This document shows, one piece after another, positions 23,438 through 34,807 of a DNA stretch of 64,000 nucleotides (position 1 is the first letter of the stretch; the number at the start of each line of letters is the position of its first letter). The stretch covers positions 124,001 through 188,000 of the forward strand of contig NMRA01000507.1 in NCBI GenBank assembly GCA_002633005.1, given 5' to 3'. Source of the DNA: Phoronis australis. Lineage: Eukaryota > Phoronida > Phoronidae. The notes under the pieces were generated by a model. It did no database searches and was not told the origin of the DNA. It saw nothing but the letters and a program-made list of their open reading frames with translations. A program made the position numbers and the translations under genes.

Positions 23438-23689
23438 ATTAGGCAAATTTACCAAGCCCTGGGGCAGAGAAAGACTGCCGAAGAATAGCCGAGGATCCAA
23501 ATAGTAGCCAAGCAAAGAGTTGTCGATGATCCCCAGAAAAGCTGATGACAACAAGAGTGCTTATCAGAATACCTGATTATCTCCATTACAGCACACCTAT
23601 TTCAGGGCGCTGTGGTAAATGTAGTGCGTTGTCATAGTTGCGCTTGCAGTTTCTAAATCGAAGGGGAAAAATAGGAAATCCAAGTCGTT
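23438..23689 (+). other. Arx 5' UTR portion of the first coding exon, with two upstream ORFs
   Basis: The exon is bounded upstream by the acceptor TTATTTTTCAG ending at 23437. Two upstream ORFs are present. The ATG at 23526 opens 16 codons, ending TGA at 23574-23576. The ATG at 23545, in another frame, opens 30 codons ending TAG at 23635-23637. Both end before the main start, so they could lower translation of Arx. A TAG in the main frame at 23672-23674 fixes the ATG at 23690 as the first usable start on this exon. Confidence 0.5.
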
Positions 23690-24153
23690 ATGGATGGAAG
23701 TCGGCAGTCACTGAGTGAAAACAGTGAACAGGTTGACACTAGATCACCTGTTTGTTCTACACACAAGACGTACAATAGCGAGTTTGGATCAAACAGAAAA
23801 GCCGACGAGACACCATTCAGCCCGGGGACCGTGATATCCCCGGGTTCCCATGAAACAAACATCCTAGCCTACGACGCTATGGGAAGGACTGAAAACATTA
23901 ACGCTGACGCAAAAAAAGATACCGAATCCCCAGGTAACACGAGCTGTGCCCGAGAGACGGAAGGGCACGGTGTTGTAGTAGTTAGCGGAAGGGAGGAGGA
24001 AGATAAATTTAGCCTGACGGGCAGTGAAGACATAGACTTTGAAGAGTACGGGAAGAGGAAACAGAGAAGATATCGAACGACTTTCACTAGTTATCAGTTG
24101 GAAGAGTTGGAGAGGGCCTTTCATAAGACGCACTACCCTGACGTTTTCACAAG
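23690..24153 (+). CDS. arx: Aristaless-related homeobox protein (Arx), coding exon 1
   Basis: Encodes residues 1-154 and the first two bases of codon 155. The N-terminal 120 or so residues are polar and poorly structured, with serine, acidic and glycine patches and an acidic run ([10 protein letters not shown]) just before the homeodomain. The homeodomain starts at residue 125 with [20 protein letters not shown] and continues to PDVFTR, i.e. homeodomain positions 1-31 including Arg5 in the N-terminal arm. The combination ELERAF...VFTREELAMR separates Arx/aristaless from Alx, Prrx and Otp types. An eh1/octapeptide repressor motif, usual near the N-terminus of Arx proteins, is not evident here. 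The donor AAG|GTAAAC splits codon 31 of the homeodomain. An in-frame stop at 23672 and the open frame support the start. Arx is a nuclear DNA-binding regulator, known chiefly from nervous-system patterning. Confidence 0.93.
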
Positions 24154-24963
24154 GTAAACTTAATCTCCGTCTTGTATGTTGATCCATGCGATCTACACCG
24201 TGAGGGAATAAATGTTGTGAGATTGTAAAAACGCTCCAGATTAGCCACGGAGACGGGTTTTGAAGTGGCATTCACGTGGCAGAGAGTATGCAGCACCTTA
24301 TCACTGCATTAAAAGGGGGTGAAATAATACAACACAAGTATACAGTCCTCCACTGAGCTTCACATGTAAGCGATTTTCGAAACTACAATTTTCGGTTCTC
24401 TACACGTGTACGCAGGTTATTCAATCGAAGCTGTTATTAACTTTGATTTAGACAACTTAGGACCCCACCCTGAAGCTCATCTCAACTTATTCCTCACTAA
24501 GATTAGAAGTGGTTCCTGAGCTTGGTGACTGTTCGTTTAAGATCATGCTCGGTGCATAAAATGACCCGCCGTGACAAATCATTTTGCAAGGTCTCAAGCA
24601 ATAACCCGCACTCAGCTCTTTATTAAGTCCAAAAATCACCTCTCTTTTTACTGGGGAACAATTGATAAATGCTGACGAAAGGGGGTTTATGTTGCTTTTT
24701 TAAAGTGGCCCAGTCGGAGAGAAAAGTGTATTTTAGATTAGACCCAAGACAACCTCGATCAGGGATCTCAGTCCGACGCTTTGTTAGCTTAACTAAACCC
24801 CACTCAGTTAATAGCAGAGCATTTCTAACCTACTTAACTTATAGAATCACCAGATTCGGTGACTGGCAGCCAACAGGGAGAGTTGATGATTTGTAGCTCT
24901 TGTCAAAGTTAACAACTTCAAAAAGTGTATCCCACTCAACAACAAGCCCAAAAATCCGCCTCC

Positions 24964-25105
24964 CGTTCAGTAATGCTAGGACCGATCGCTAAAAAGCATG
25001 ACTTCGCGAGATAACGTGAGACATTGCCGTGTATTTTAAATGAGAAAACGTGACTTTGGCTAGATTTTATCTAGGTTTTAGCGTAAGTCCTAGCTTTACT
25101 GAACG
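24964..25105. mobile_element. MITE family M2 (CGTTCAGTA ends), copy 1
   Basis: A 142-bp element in Arx intron 1. The ends CGTTCAGTAATGCTAGGACC and TAGCTTTACTGAACG are inverted complements. The interior shares CGCGAGATAACGTGAGA, GTGTATTTTAAATGAGA and an ACGTG block with copies at 41662, 53962, 61776 and 63619. Confidence 0.7.
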
Positions 25106-25533
25106 TACGCCTGTTTTAGGCCCTAAACCTCGGCAGCGTGCCCCTTAAGTGACATGGGAGTACCAGCACCGAAAACGCAAATGTTTTGAACAACGTATAA
25201 CACTCGAATAAACTTGATTGTTGAGCAAATTGAATTATAACTATGCTCAAGTTAATGAACTTCATAAACTGATTGCCATATACAGGTGTTTTTGCTGCAT
25301 CCTTGCCGTCCCCCCATTGGTTGATACAGTGCGCACCGCGCGCAGCCCGCATGTGTGTGTCGTTTCTTTAAACTAAACAGCACCTCAGGTAAATTAAGGA
25401 GTAATAAATCAAAACCACATTGTCTATTACAAATCTGAATATGTCTTGCAAGGGTAATTACATCGTGGATGTAGGCCTGTATTTGTATAATGTAGCGGTT
25501 AGCACTTAAATCTAGATTTGCAGGTTCTTAACA

Positions 25534-25745
25534 TTTAAAGGGACACTGTCGGGTTTATGGAAAAGACGCATTTTCATTCCTGTTGGATGCGATAGACATC
25601 TTGAAATTATTGGCTTTGACCAGAGCTACAAAACAACAAAATCCTTTGTTTTTGTGATTTTATTACAAATCGCCAATTCTCGTCGCTGGGTGCTAGGCAT
25701 TCGCTGAAATCAAAGCCGATGACTTTGCCATTTAAATACGTTCAA
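25534..25745 (+). repeat. Dispersed repeat family R2, copy 1
   Basis: It begins TTTAAAGGGACACTGTCGGG and contains GGCTTTGACCAGAGCTACA, AACAACAAAA, GTTTTTGTGATTTTATT and GGCATTCGCTGAA blocks that recur in the same order and orientation at 32384-32600. Both copies are in Arx introns. No ORF of note; family type unknown. Confidence 0.6.
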
Positions 25746-26402
25746 AATACTGCCATTTGTCGAGTGGAGATTTAGCTCCGCCTACAAAGCGCCCGAACCG
25801 CGGGGATTGCAGGCTCCAATCCGTGCTAACCTCAGAAAATCACATTTCTCGGCACATAACGTGAAATAAGAGTAAATATCTCAGTGAATATCAATGAAGT
25901 GAATTTGAAGGGAGGCTTTCTTGACATGACAATTGCGAAATATGTCAGAAGAGGGATTCAATTTATTTCATAAAGATTCACTTTCAGGCTAGGTCATGAT
26001 TGCAAGTGACAGACCACGTTGAAAGTACAGGATCAGATTATTATTGATGGTGGTGATTGACACTTGAAAACTGTCGCGTTTTGGCAGTCCGGTTATTCTT
26101 TGCCTTTTGAGGAACATCAGATTTAAGATATAGGAACAGCTGCGCGAGAAAATGTCGGCGAACTATTGCAGATATGAATCCGTCAATTAGATTCAAGTTC
26201 AGGACAAAGGATACCCACTCTTAATGTTACGATATGTCAAAAAGCAGAGTTGATACTGGTTTGCGTTGCTATGAAAATTGAGGCTGGGATTCTGTATTTT
26301 TTAGTTGCTTTTCTGTTCACCTGACAAATCTAGAGTGATGCCGCAATGTTTGTCGTCCAATCCACTCATACCAACTTCAGTGACATAGCCACGTGATTAG
26401 CT

Positions 26403-26506
26403 GTACTGGCGTCGACGGGGAGTGGGGAGGGTGACACGGTTGGGTGGTCGACCGGGAAGTGGCTCATGTTTTCTTCCCAACAAAAGAAAGCCTTCCTACG
26501 CCACTG
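26403..26506. mobile_element. Short hAT-like MITE remnant
   Basis: About 104 bp. The left end TACTGGCGTCGACGGGG and right end CCTACGCCACTG are imperfect inverted complements of a CAGTGGCGTAG-type end, common in hAT MITEs. It lies in Arx intron 1. Confidence 0.45.
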
Positions 26507-27370
26507 ATTCGTTATCATTTAAAGCAGTGATAACAACAGAGCTGGCAATCCATTACGCTAAAATTTAAGTTTAGAATCTTGAAAACGAAGGATATCTATG
26601 CGCCTGTGTGCTTTGTCTTTTATGCAGGTTCAAAAGTGAGTCGGTCGCAGAACAGAGCAAAATATACTTTTTGCTCTTGACGAGATCCTTGTGAACTATT
26701 CACTATTGGCGAATGTAGTCTGTAAAGACGATGCTAAATCATGCGCGCACCAACCCTAAAAATGTGAACTCCAGTTTTTACCTCGGTTTCTACTTCTTTT
26801 TCCGGAGTTTTTATTTGTCCGAGGCGGATCTTTTTGCCCACCGCGCGAAATTGGGGGTGGGGCATTCAGTTTTGTTTTTACAGTCGTCACAACACCGATT
26901 CCCTAAAAACAAAAGTGAGTCGTGCGTCACAAGCCTACATTAAACACGAACCAGAAAAAGTTAGTGACAACCTTTTGGACGAGTGAAATCACTCCATCAT
27001 TGGGAGTTTCCGACGAGTATAAAAACGACGAACTCAGACCTCTTTGACAGCTCTTAGATGAATGCATTTCGACAGATACGCTATTGAATAAGGCAGAGTC
27101 GGTCATTTCCCGATGACACCACTGCTTTCTTCTTGTGACGTAATGAGGGATCACGCATACTTTAAGTAGAGTTAAAGAATGACGCAATCAAAGTTTTACT
27201 AAATAATAAGCTTCAACATTTTGCAACATTACATTGTAATCGACGAACGTACAGATACTGACTGTTAGGCCTAGTAGATGAAATGACTCATACGTGACGT
27301 GCGTGACAGTGTACGCTAACAAACCGTTAAATCCGATGTATTACTAAATTTCGCGTTTCCTCAATTTCAG

Positions 27371-27416
27371 GGAAGAATTGGCGATGCGAATTGACCTCAC
27401 GGAAGCCAGAGTGCAG
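27371..27416 (+). CDS. arx: Arx coding exon 2 (homeodomain helix 2 to start of helix 3)
   Basis: A 46-nt exon between the acceptor CTCAATTTCAG and donor CAG|GTAAAC. The first G completes Arg155. The next 15 codons give EELAMRIDLTEARVQ, homeodomain positions 32-46. This position-46/47 intron is typical of paired-class homeobox genes, and a small exon of this kind is a feature of Arx genes. Phases match exactly on both sides (2 into 2, 0 into 0), which together with the uninterrupted homeodomain makes the call secure. Confidence 0.93.
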
Positions 27417-28445
27417 GTAAACAATCAAGCTTAATTCATGCTAAGGGTATAAAAAACTCACCTCTGTCAAAACATCAAAATTACTTCTTCCACAAATTCT
27501 TTTTTTTCTGGTACACGTCCTTTTGTACAATCAGCTCTGCAATCGACAGCTGTGCAGTCGCCGCTTTTGCGAATAAAGAGTGCGTTTCTATTGTTGAGAT
27601 GTTCATCTTTTAACAGTAACATATTTTATTAAACATTGAATTTGTGTTCTTGTTAAGAACATGGGGGTATTCTATACAAGCAAAACATTTCACATTCCTG
27701 GGAATTCAGGGTCTTACGTAACCACTGTGTCTAAAGTCACACCAATGCGAAATTGAAGAAATGTAATTTTTCAACAGTGCGCAGTACAATTAAATGTTAG
27801 CTGCCGCTCAGTTGCAGGTTAATTGATTGGCCTGCATATCATACATTATCAAGGACGTACATGTGTACATACTAGTCCCGTGGAAATAAAAAGGTTGGCA
27901 TACAGCTCGGTATCAAACGCACAAACTCTTGGAAGCTGGGGGTTGTGTTTTGCAGAGCAAGGTTCTTGCAAGAAAGCTGAGATCCCGCAAGTCTGGTTAA
28001 GGTTTCGCCATGCATGACCAGCAATGCACGCGAACACGCTAGCTTTACTTGTTAGTGTCTTGCGTGTACGGAAAACGTGCCGAGACTTGAGGAGTCCTTC
28101 CACGTGAGCGATTATATCAAAACCAACACTTGTATCAAATACGGAATAAATGTTAAGTTGATATTTTGGCCATCCTGCAACATTGACTTTTATTGTCACT
28201 TTTCTCACAGTTGTTCTTTTCTGTTGAAATCCGGTATTCTACCCCTCAACGCGTCGACCACAGTCGTAATGCGTTATTGCCGTAATAATAAGTACACTTC
28301 GATACTTGAGAACGTATTGAATTCAATCAATTAATTCTCTGGCATTTTCTTGATTGTTTGCAAAAAGAAGTATTGTCAACAAACATGAGACTACTGTCCA
28401 CAGACAATATTAATGGGGTGATTTAATTAATGATCATTTACAATG

Positions 28446-28462
28446 ATTCAATTAATCGCTGG
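28446..28462 (+). promoter_or_regulatory. 17-bp word shared exactly with the Arx upstream region
   Basis: Second occurrence of ATTCAATTAATCGCTGG, within an AT-rich patch (28405-28470) that has several TAAT/ATTA cores including TTTAATTAATGATC. It lies about 1 kb into intron 2. It could be a regulatory element copied along the locus or a fragment of a repeat. Confidence 0.25.
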
Positions 28463-28886
28463 ATTACGATTACCGCGTGATATTAGCGAGATGAGAAAGT
28501 AAATTTAGTAAGTAAATAAACTGTGAGGATACTGCAGGTTGGTTTGAACGGAAGTATCGCCACTTCTCGTGGCATCGTTTTTGTTTGTCTATCTAATCGA
28601 TTTCATTTGAAAGCAGTAAAAAACGTCTCTGTGAGAACGTAAGGTCTGGCGCGTTCAGATGTTGGTTTAAGGATGCGTCACGAGTGACAGGGCTCTAATA
28701 GGATCAGAAATTAAAAGCCTACCCAGTTAGCAACTATTTTGATGGATTAGACCAGTTTGTTTTAATCGTAATCTTGGCAATGAAGACTCACAAATCTATA
28801 TCCCATTTTCTCCACCATTCTTCAATACGTTCATTCATACGTATTTACAAAATGTTCCTAAAGTTACTGAACTTGCAATGTAATAC

Positions 28887-29062
28887 CACAAATTGTCGCG
28901 ATTGTCGAAACTGTCGCAACCCTCAAATTGTCACTTTGTGTAGACATTCGAAGAACAAATTGTCGTCATTCCTTCGTGACACTTTATGTCAAGTCTCATA
29001 AACTGTCGTAACCGTCACATTGTGACAGTTTATGCAAACCTTTGAAGCACAAATTGTCTCAA
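28887..29062 (+). repeat. TTGTCG-rich repeat, left arm of an inverted pair
   Basis: Iterates words such as AAATTGTCGCGATTGTCG, AACTGTCGCAACC and AACTGTCGTAACC. The inverted partner lies at 29541-29722. It is in Arx intron 2. Confidence 0.6.
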
Positions 29063-29540
29063 TATAATCAAACCGTAATTGGGTGTAGTGGCGGTTGATA
29101 CAAGTCGTAGTAATATTTTGGGGATAGAGGAGGGTGTGTGTGAATAGTTCTCCCCATACCAAAACAGCTGACGACCGGAGAAGTGGAGAAACTCACTGCA
29201 ACCGAAATGTCAAGAAAGCTTTCCTTTGCAAGCCACGAGAGCGAACAAAATAATATCGTAGGCAATTCAAAGGTAGCGACGGCAAACAAGGTAACTTTGG
29301 TGCCAGACTATGGTTTTCAGAGTGATAGAATGACGAGGTTCGTAGAAACTGCAATGATAGCTTGGATGAGTTCAATATAAAGACGTGGAAGCGGCACTCG
29401 GTTTAAAAACAAATAGACGTTGACACTTCAAGCCTGGCAGATAGGATATAAACGATTGTTGTAAGATCGTCCGCCAGACGAGTGACATCGCCGATAGTTT
29501 TTCTCATGCAGCTCAAAATCGTTTTTACTTCGTTTGCATG

Positions 29541-29722
29541 CAGGTTACTACAGTTTTTGATTCGAAGAGCTGTGCAAACCGTTGAAATTTGAAGACAGTT
29601 TGTACAGCTCCAGAAACCATAAACGGTCGCAACGAAAAATAACGACAGTTCGTGCTTTGAAAGTCAGCACAAATCGCTGCAATTTGAGGATTGCGACAAT
29701 TTTTGCAATTGCGACAATTTGG
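29541..29722 (-). repeat. TTGTCG-rich repeat, right arm of an inverted pair
   Basis: On the minus strand it reads AAATTGTCGCAATTGC, AAATTGTCGCAATCCTC and AACTGTCGTTA, matching the left arm at 28887-29062 in word order. Peptides in the two arms share NCRxCRNPQI only because of this repeat. No gene is inferred. Confidence 0.6.
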
Positions 29723-30734
29723 TTTAGCAGTGCTACCGAAAAATAGCAATTGTTTGCTTAAAGAACATCTGTGATGTCAATGCGTTGATTTCGATGGGAC
29801 AACACAAAAATGTGACCACGGGCGCGCTGTTGTACAGCCCTTAATGTATCGTCTTGAGAACTGGGTAAAGTAACAACACAATGCACGTACTCACAAATGA
29901 CTTCGAAACTTTACTTTTGTCGTCTCAATATTGACAATGGGGGTTTGCGTCCGGAAATTTAATTTGGCGTGTTAAAATTCTTTTCTCTTTGAACAAGACA
30001 GTAAACTCTTTACTTAAAATGTTGACGTTTGAAGTTCTACGAAGTTGCATTGGTGAACTATTTAGGGAATACCGCCATAGTCGTGTTGGCTCTTAGGTTG
30101 GTTTGCGTCGACACACTTCTGAAAATCCGAATACGTTTAATTAAGGTTATGTAAAATCCTATAAAAATGTCCAAATTTGGCTAACTTCGCCACATCATAT
30201 TTCCGAAATAAATTTTGACACTAATGCAAAACTTTCAGATACTATACAATTATTGAGTTTCACCGAGTGATATTTTTTTTCCAAAAAGCACCTCGTCACT
30301 CATGCTAAGTTTAATTACGCCGGAACCATTTCATAACCTATATTTTTTCACTGCTCTCCAACACGTTGTTTGAGGAACTGTTTATAAAATGAAGCTTTTT
30401 TTCATGAGGAGCTATCAGAAATAAGATTATTTATGACTTGCGTGAAAAAAATGAAAAGCTGCATAAACGAAAGCGAAATAAAAATTTAGAAAACTGCATT
30501 TTGAGATCTTATCTTGAAAACTTATATCAAATAAAGTTGGATCAATGTTATTGGTACCGTTAGTTTGTTATCAATGTACCTTTCTTGTTTGCTTAATTTT
30601 ACTAAACATACGTGATCACGTGACCCTATTAATGATAGATTGTTAAAAATAAAAAATTAAACTCTACAGGCTTTCCACCTTCATATAATGCATGCTTTTA
30701 CTGAGCTGAAATCTAAAGCTTTGAAGATATTTGA

Positions 30735-31028
30735 CTAAATACATGTAGAAAAGGTCCTACAAAACTTTAAAATAATCATAGAACGCGAAATCTCGTAAAC
30801 ACACCTTTTAAACAGATCGTGGCGAATCGGCTTCTTAATGTTGCTAACATGAGAGTCATTCACATTGAATATTGCCAAAATGTCTAGAAAAAAATCGTCA
30901 GATTCAGCATTTTTGAAACACAGACGAATTAAAAACTCTTTCATCTCAGCACAGTTTTCAAATTCTAAAAATATGTTTGCGCGCATGCAGTCAAAGAAAT
31001 TGGACTGGCTGCTGCAGGAAATCGCCAT
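30735..31028 (-). CDS. Unrecognised 97-codon ORF antisense within Arx intron 2
   Basis: Starts at ATG 31028-31026 in a favourable context (AACAATGGCG) and stays open for 97 codons. The first 70 or so residues look unremarkable for a globular acidic peptide (phenylalanine-rich, with SDDFFLDILAIFNVND). A donor-like AAAAG|GTGTGT lies near its 3' part. An ORF of this length can arise by chance in a window of this size, and nothing recognisable is encoded. It is listed as a low-confidence candidate nested exon only. Confidence 0.12.
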   Translation of the reverse strand: MAISCSSQSNFFDCMRANIFLEFENCAEMKEFLIRLCFKNAESDDFFLDILAIFNVNDSHVSNIKKPIRHDLFKRCVYEISRSMIILKFCRTFSTCI

Positions 31029-31416
31029 TGTTTTGTTTACCTCAAAGGTATATGATTATGTCTTGCTATACTAAGTATACAGACGTGCTTTGCCGTGTGG
31101 AGAATAGAATCGACGAAGCGACGAGCAGTTGACTGATCGCTATGTTGAAATTTGAAACAAATGGAAAACGGTTTGACGTGAAAAGAAAATCAAAATCTTT
31201 ACGAATAAACCTTAGAAATAGCAGGTGAACAGTTTGACGTATGTTTCAGTGGCAGAGAACCACTTTGAATAATGCAATATAGTCTATTTTTCACGTTCTA
31301 TGCCACTAACTACAGTACTCGGATCTAACACCAAATGCTTCGTGCAAGAGGACGATGCGTAAGAGTCTAAAATAAAAGAACCGTATTTTACGACACAGGA
31401 GTAAAGCTCCAGTTTC

Positions 31417-31513
31417 ATTAGTTAATTAGTTTATCACACAAAAGTACGCGTGCACAGGTGATTAAAGAATTAATTACTTGAATTAACATATAATTATTGA
31501 TTAATTTAATTGA
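31417..31513. promoter_or_regulatory. Dense TAATTA cluster in Arx intron 2
   Basis: Within about 100 bp there are words GTTAATTAG, GATTAAAG, TTAATTACTTG, GAATTAAC, TAATTATTG and ATTAATTTAATTGAG. The last is one base from the paired-class dimer site TAATTTAATTA. It is a candidate enhancer or autoregulatory site, inferred from composition only. Confidence 0.2.
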
Positions 31514-32383
31514 GTGGAGCAGTAATACAGCTTCATAATATAATCGTGTGATCAACATACGGAACGGTCCACTGCCGACTCCACTGAGAGTCGCCGGAGT
31601 TCACTGAACCGTGCAAAGAACACACAGAAATATCATTTGCAATTTGTATTATTGCAAACGCATAAACGGCAAAATTCAATCTAGGGACTCGTATTAGGAC
31701 AGAACTGTTTGGAGATTGATTAGATAGCACATGCACCCGGAAACACGACTGTACTTTTGTACGGAAATAATATTACCCGGATGATGTTTTGTTAACGATG
31801 TGGCGGTCTTATCTTGCTTTTTTATTGGCATTAATCAAACTGGCTTATGAATAAACGTTTTCAAAAAGTGTGATTATGGAGCAAAGTAACTAAGTAATTC
31901 TGTGAAATGCGTGATGGTTGCAGCGTTTTTATTCAGAAACGAGAGGTCAAGGTCAAAACCAGTACACGACAGTTGCGATCTTCAGAACGATTTTTATTCG
32001 CTCAAGCGCTGCTTTCATACACGTGCGCATGCGCATCAAATATAAAATAAATCGGTAGTCTCTGAGAAACGTGACACTTTTGGCATGATCGATTTGTAGG
32101 AATCTATTTCTGCCGGGGCTCATTTAGGTTCTGTCAAACGACGTACGCATTATCCATTGACAATTGTGTGCATGGAGATGGATACATCCATCTTCCACTT
32201 TCTATGATGGGATGAATGCTCACATGACATCCGATCAAAAAGTCCAATAACGTATTTTCAAGTACACCACTTTGGTCTCTGTAAGCCGCAATGTTTAGCC
32301 TAGAATTCCGTGACCAGAATTCTTTCTTGTCGATCTTCTTATCTTCTACCGCTTCTCCAGCGAGTTATAACGAAAACGAGAGC

Positions 32384-32600
32384 TAAAGGAACACATTCGG
32401 TTTTAGGGCTAACAAACGTATTTTGTGATTATTGTTGGGTGAGATGTACTCCATAAGGCAATTAGCTTTGACCAGACCTACAGAACAACAAAAGCTGGTG
32501 TGTTTTTGTGATTTTATTGCATACAGCAAATTCTTTTTGTTGCGCGGCGTAATGGTCATTCGCTGAAGCCGGTGATTAAATTAGTTAAAAACTTGCCAAG
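32384..32600 (+). repeat. Dispersed repeat family R2, copy 2
   Basis: It parallels 25534-25745: CTAAAGGAACACATTCGG, TTAGCTTTGACCAGACCTACA, GTTTTTGTGATTTTATTGC and GGTCATTCGCTGAAG, in the same order. The remaining intron 2 sequence (32600-34800) shows no feature that I can support. Confidence 0.6.
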
Positions 32601-34807
32601 TGTGTTTGACCACGCTAACAACGCGACTACCACCGTTGGATTTATCAGTTGGGGTTGATCTAAGCAGCCCAATTTTCTCACCGATTGTGTCACTTTTAAT
32701 CAATTGGTCACTACTATATACGGGTTTCAAAAAACAATTAATTCATTCTTCCGAAAACATAATTTTTTAACTAAATTTATAGTTGGGTTAGCAACCTGTG
32801 TAGGAAACTCAACTCAAAATGGTTTTCAAATATAGATTGAGACCAAGGACGCGTTCCGTAAATGCAAGACACACACAAAAACTGCAACGCGCTTTGTTTA
32901 TTATTTAAGCCAAATCTCACGAAGACTTGAGTGATTCCGATTCTTTCTTGCAAGAAATGTCCTCTTTAGCATGCAGCCCACGTTTACAATGAGTGCCTTT
33001 GTCATCGGCAAACAATTACTATGTAAAGTAGTTCCCAGATTTGTCAAGCGGCCCCTATCGCCACCGGAAGAGTAAAATAAACACTTGCTATTTTCGTGTT
33101 TATCCACGAAGAAACATGAAGCATTAAATTCAGTCAGCCCACAGTCTACCTTGTGTCGTGTTTTCTTTATGAACGGCTGTTGACACTGGCTCAGACGTAT
33201 AATTAGTAAATAATTACTTTTAATTACCGCCTGAAAACATTATTTGCCCTTTCTGTGACTTATGAAAACAATTTTATGTAGCTTAGCAAAACTTTCCCAA
33301 AAAGGAAAGGTAGCGCGCGTCAACACTTTGTTTGCCCACCTTTATAATCCAATTTCTGCCTAGTTTGTTCACCGTCGAGCTTTTAGAATTCCTTTACAGT
33401 AAATCGGCTTTTCTCATGAAAATACATCGGCCGGCCCTATTGATCAATTTAAAGGAATTATTTGATGAGACATGATCAATTTTCACGGATAATGGTAAAA
33501 GTTCTACCTATTATTCGTGTCTATATCATGTATAACATTTTAACTTCATTCTGTGACTGTTGACACTGTGTTACGCCGGTGTAAATATAGGCTGTATGCA
33601 CACAACGTAAGTCTTTCAGATACTCCTGAGCGCAAAAACTGTTCGAAATCGGCATTGGTTTCGGACTTTTAGCTTCAAATTTAATGTTTTTGAAATAATA
33701 TAACAGCGTTGACAGTATAATGTCGGCTCGTTGATTACAACAAAAGCGATTTATTAATGAAAAAATATTGAATAAAATGTGTAGAATTATCAAAAAAATA
33801 ACCATTGTCGAAGAGTGAGCCTTTGTTCTATACAAAAACTTACTTTAGGGCTGGTTTTATCTCTGGTCAAGATAAAAATAAGTATACCTCCCATAAGTGT
33901 TCCCACGTTGTATTGTGGTATACGATTGTTTTTCAAAGGAATAGCTACATTTTCCGATAACCAATGAAAGACTGGCGTTTACGAGAATTCAAAGACTTTC
34001 ATTGTGAGCTGCTTGCTGTTGAATTATTTCCCTAGCTGCATACTTAACACAATATCGAAGTACCTCAAGCTCGTGTCAAATCTCGTCAAGTGGTAAGACT
34101 TTCTGGCGTTCTTCGAAAACACCAACGTCATTTGGAGAGCGTTTCGTAGACCTAGTTTAACGCGACAAAAGCAATATCTCGGAAGACTTCTTAAAATCAC
34201 GCTTAGCCTAGTGAAAAGCAAGTAGTTCGCGAGTTTATCCGGAAGCTTACTAGTCTGTCTAACAAAATGGTGGCCCCTGAAGTGAAAATATTTTGCTGCT
34301 GCGAGTACAAGCGCATGTCTTGCAGTCTATGGAAGTCAACCCTGTTGCCCAAACCTTTATAAACCAAGAAACCCCTAAAATATGTCGTTCCTTTTGTGTC
34401 GTCAAGCAAAGACCTCACTCTATAATTAATATTAGTAAATCCATTCTTCAAGTCAAAACATGTTTTATAGAACAAAAGATATGGTAACGTCTGGAGTTTC
34501 CAAGAATCACTGCGTTATCGTCATAGTCTAAAACAGCATTTCAGATGATATTATTGAACGTTATTTTCCAGCATGATGTTGCATTGGTATTAATTACTTT
34601 TTGACTAAAACACATTATACAGTATTCCAGATTTCACGTTCACATAGACCTTATATATATCACAACGCAGGCCTTTCTACAACAGTAAATGGTACTCGGG
34701 TTGAAGTCCAGTTTCTTTAGCTTTGCTTACAGGAGTATTGCTTGATAAAATAATAGAAACATATGCGAGTGCTGCTTCATTGACCTGACCTTTCATATTT
34801 TCCTCAG

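Noticed and set aside
23864-24271. 135-codon ORF antisense to Arx exon 1
   Set aside because: It is a shadow of the coding exon in the opposite strand.
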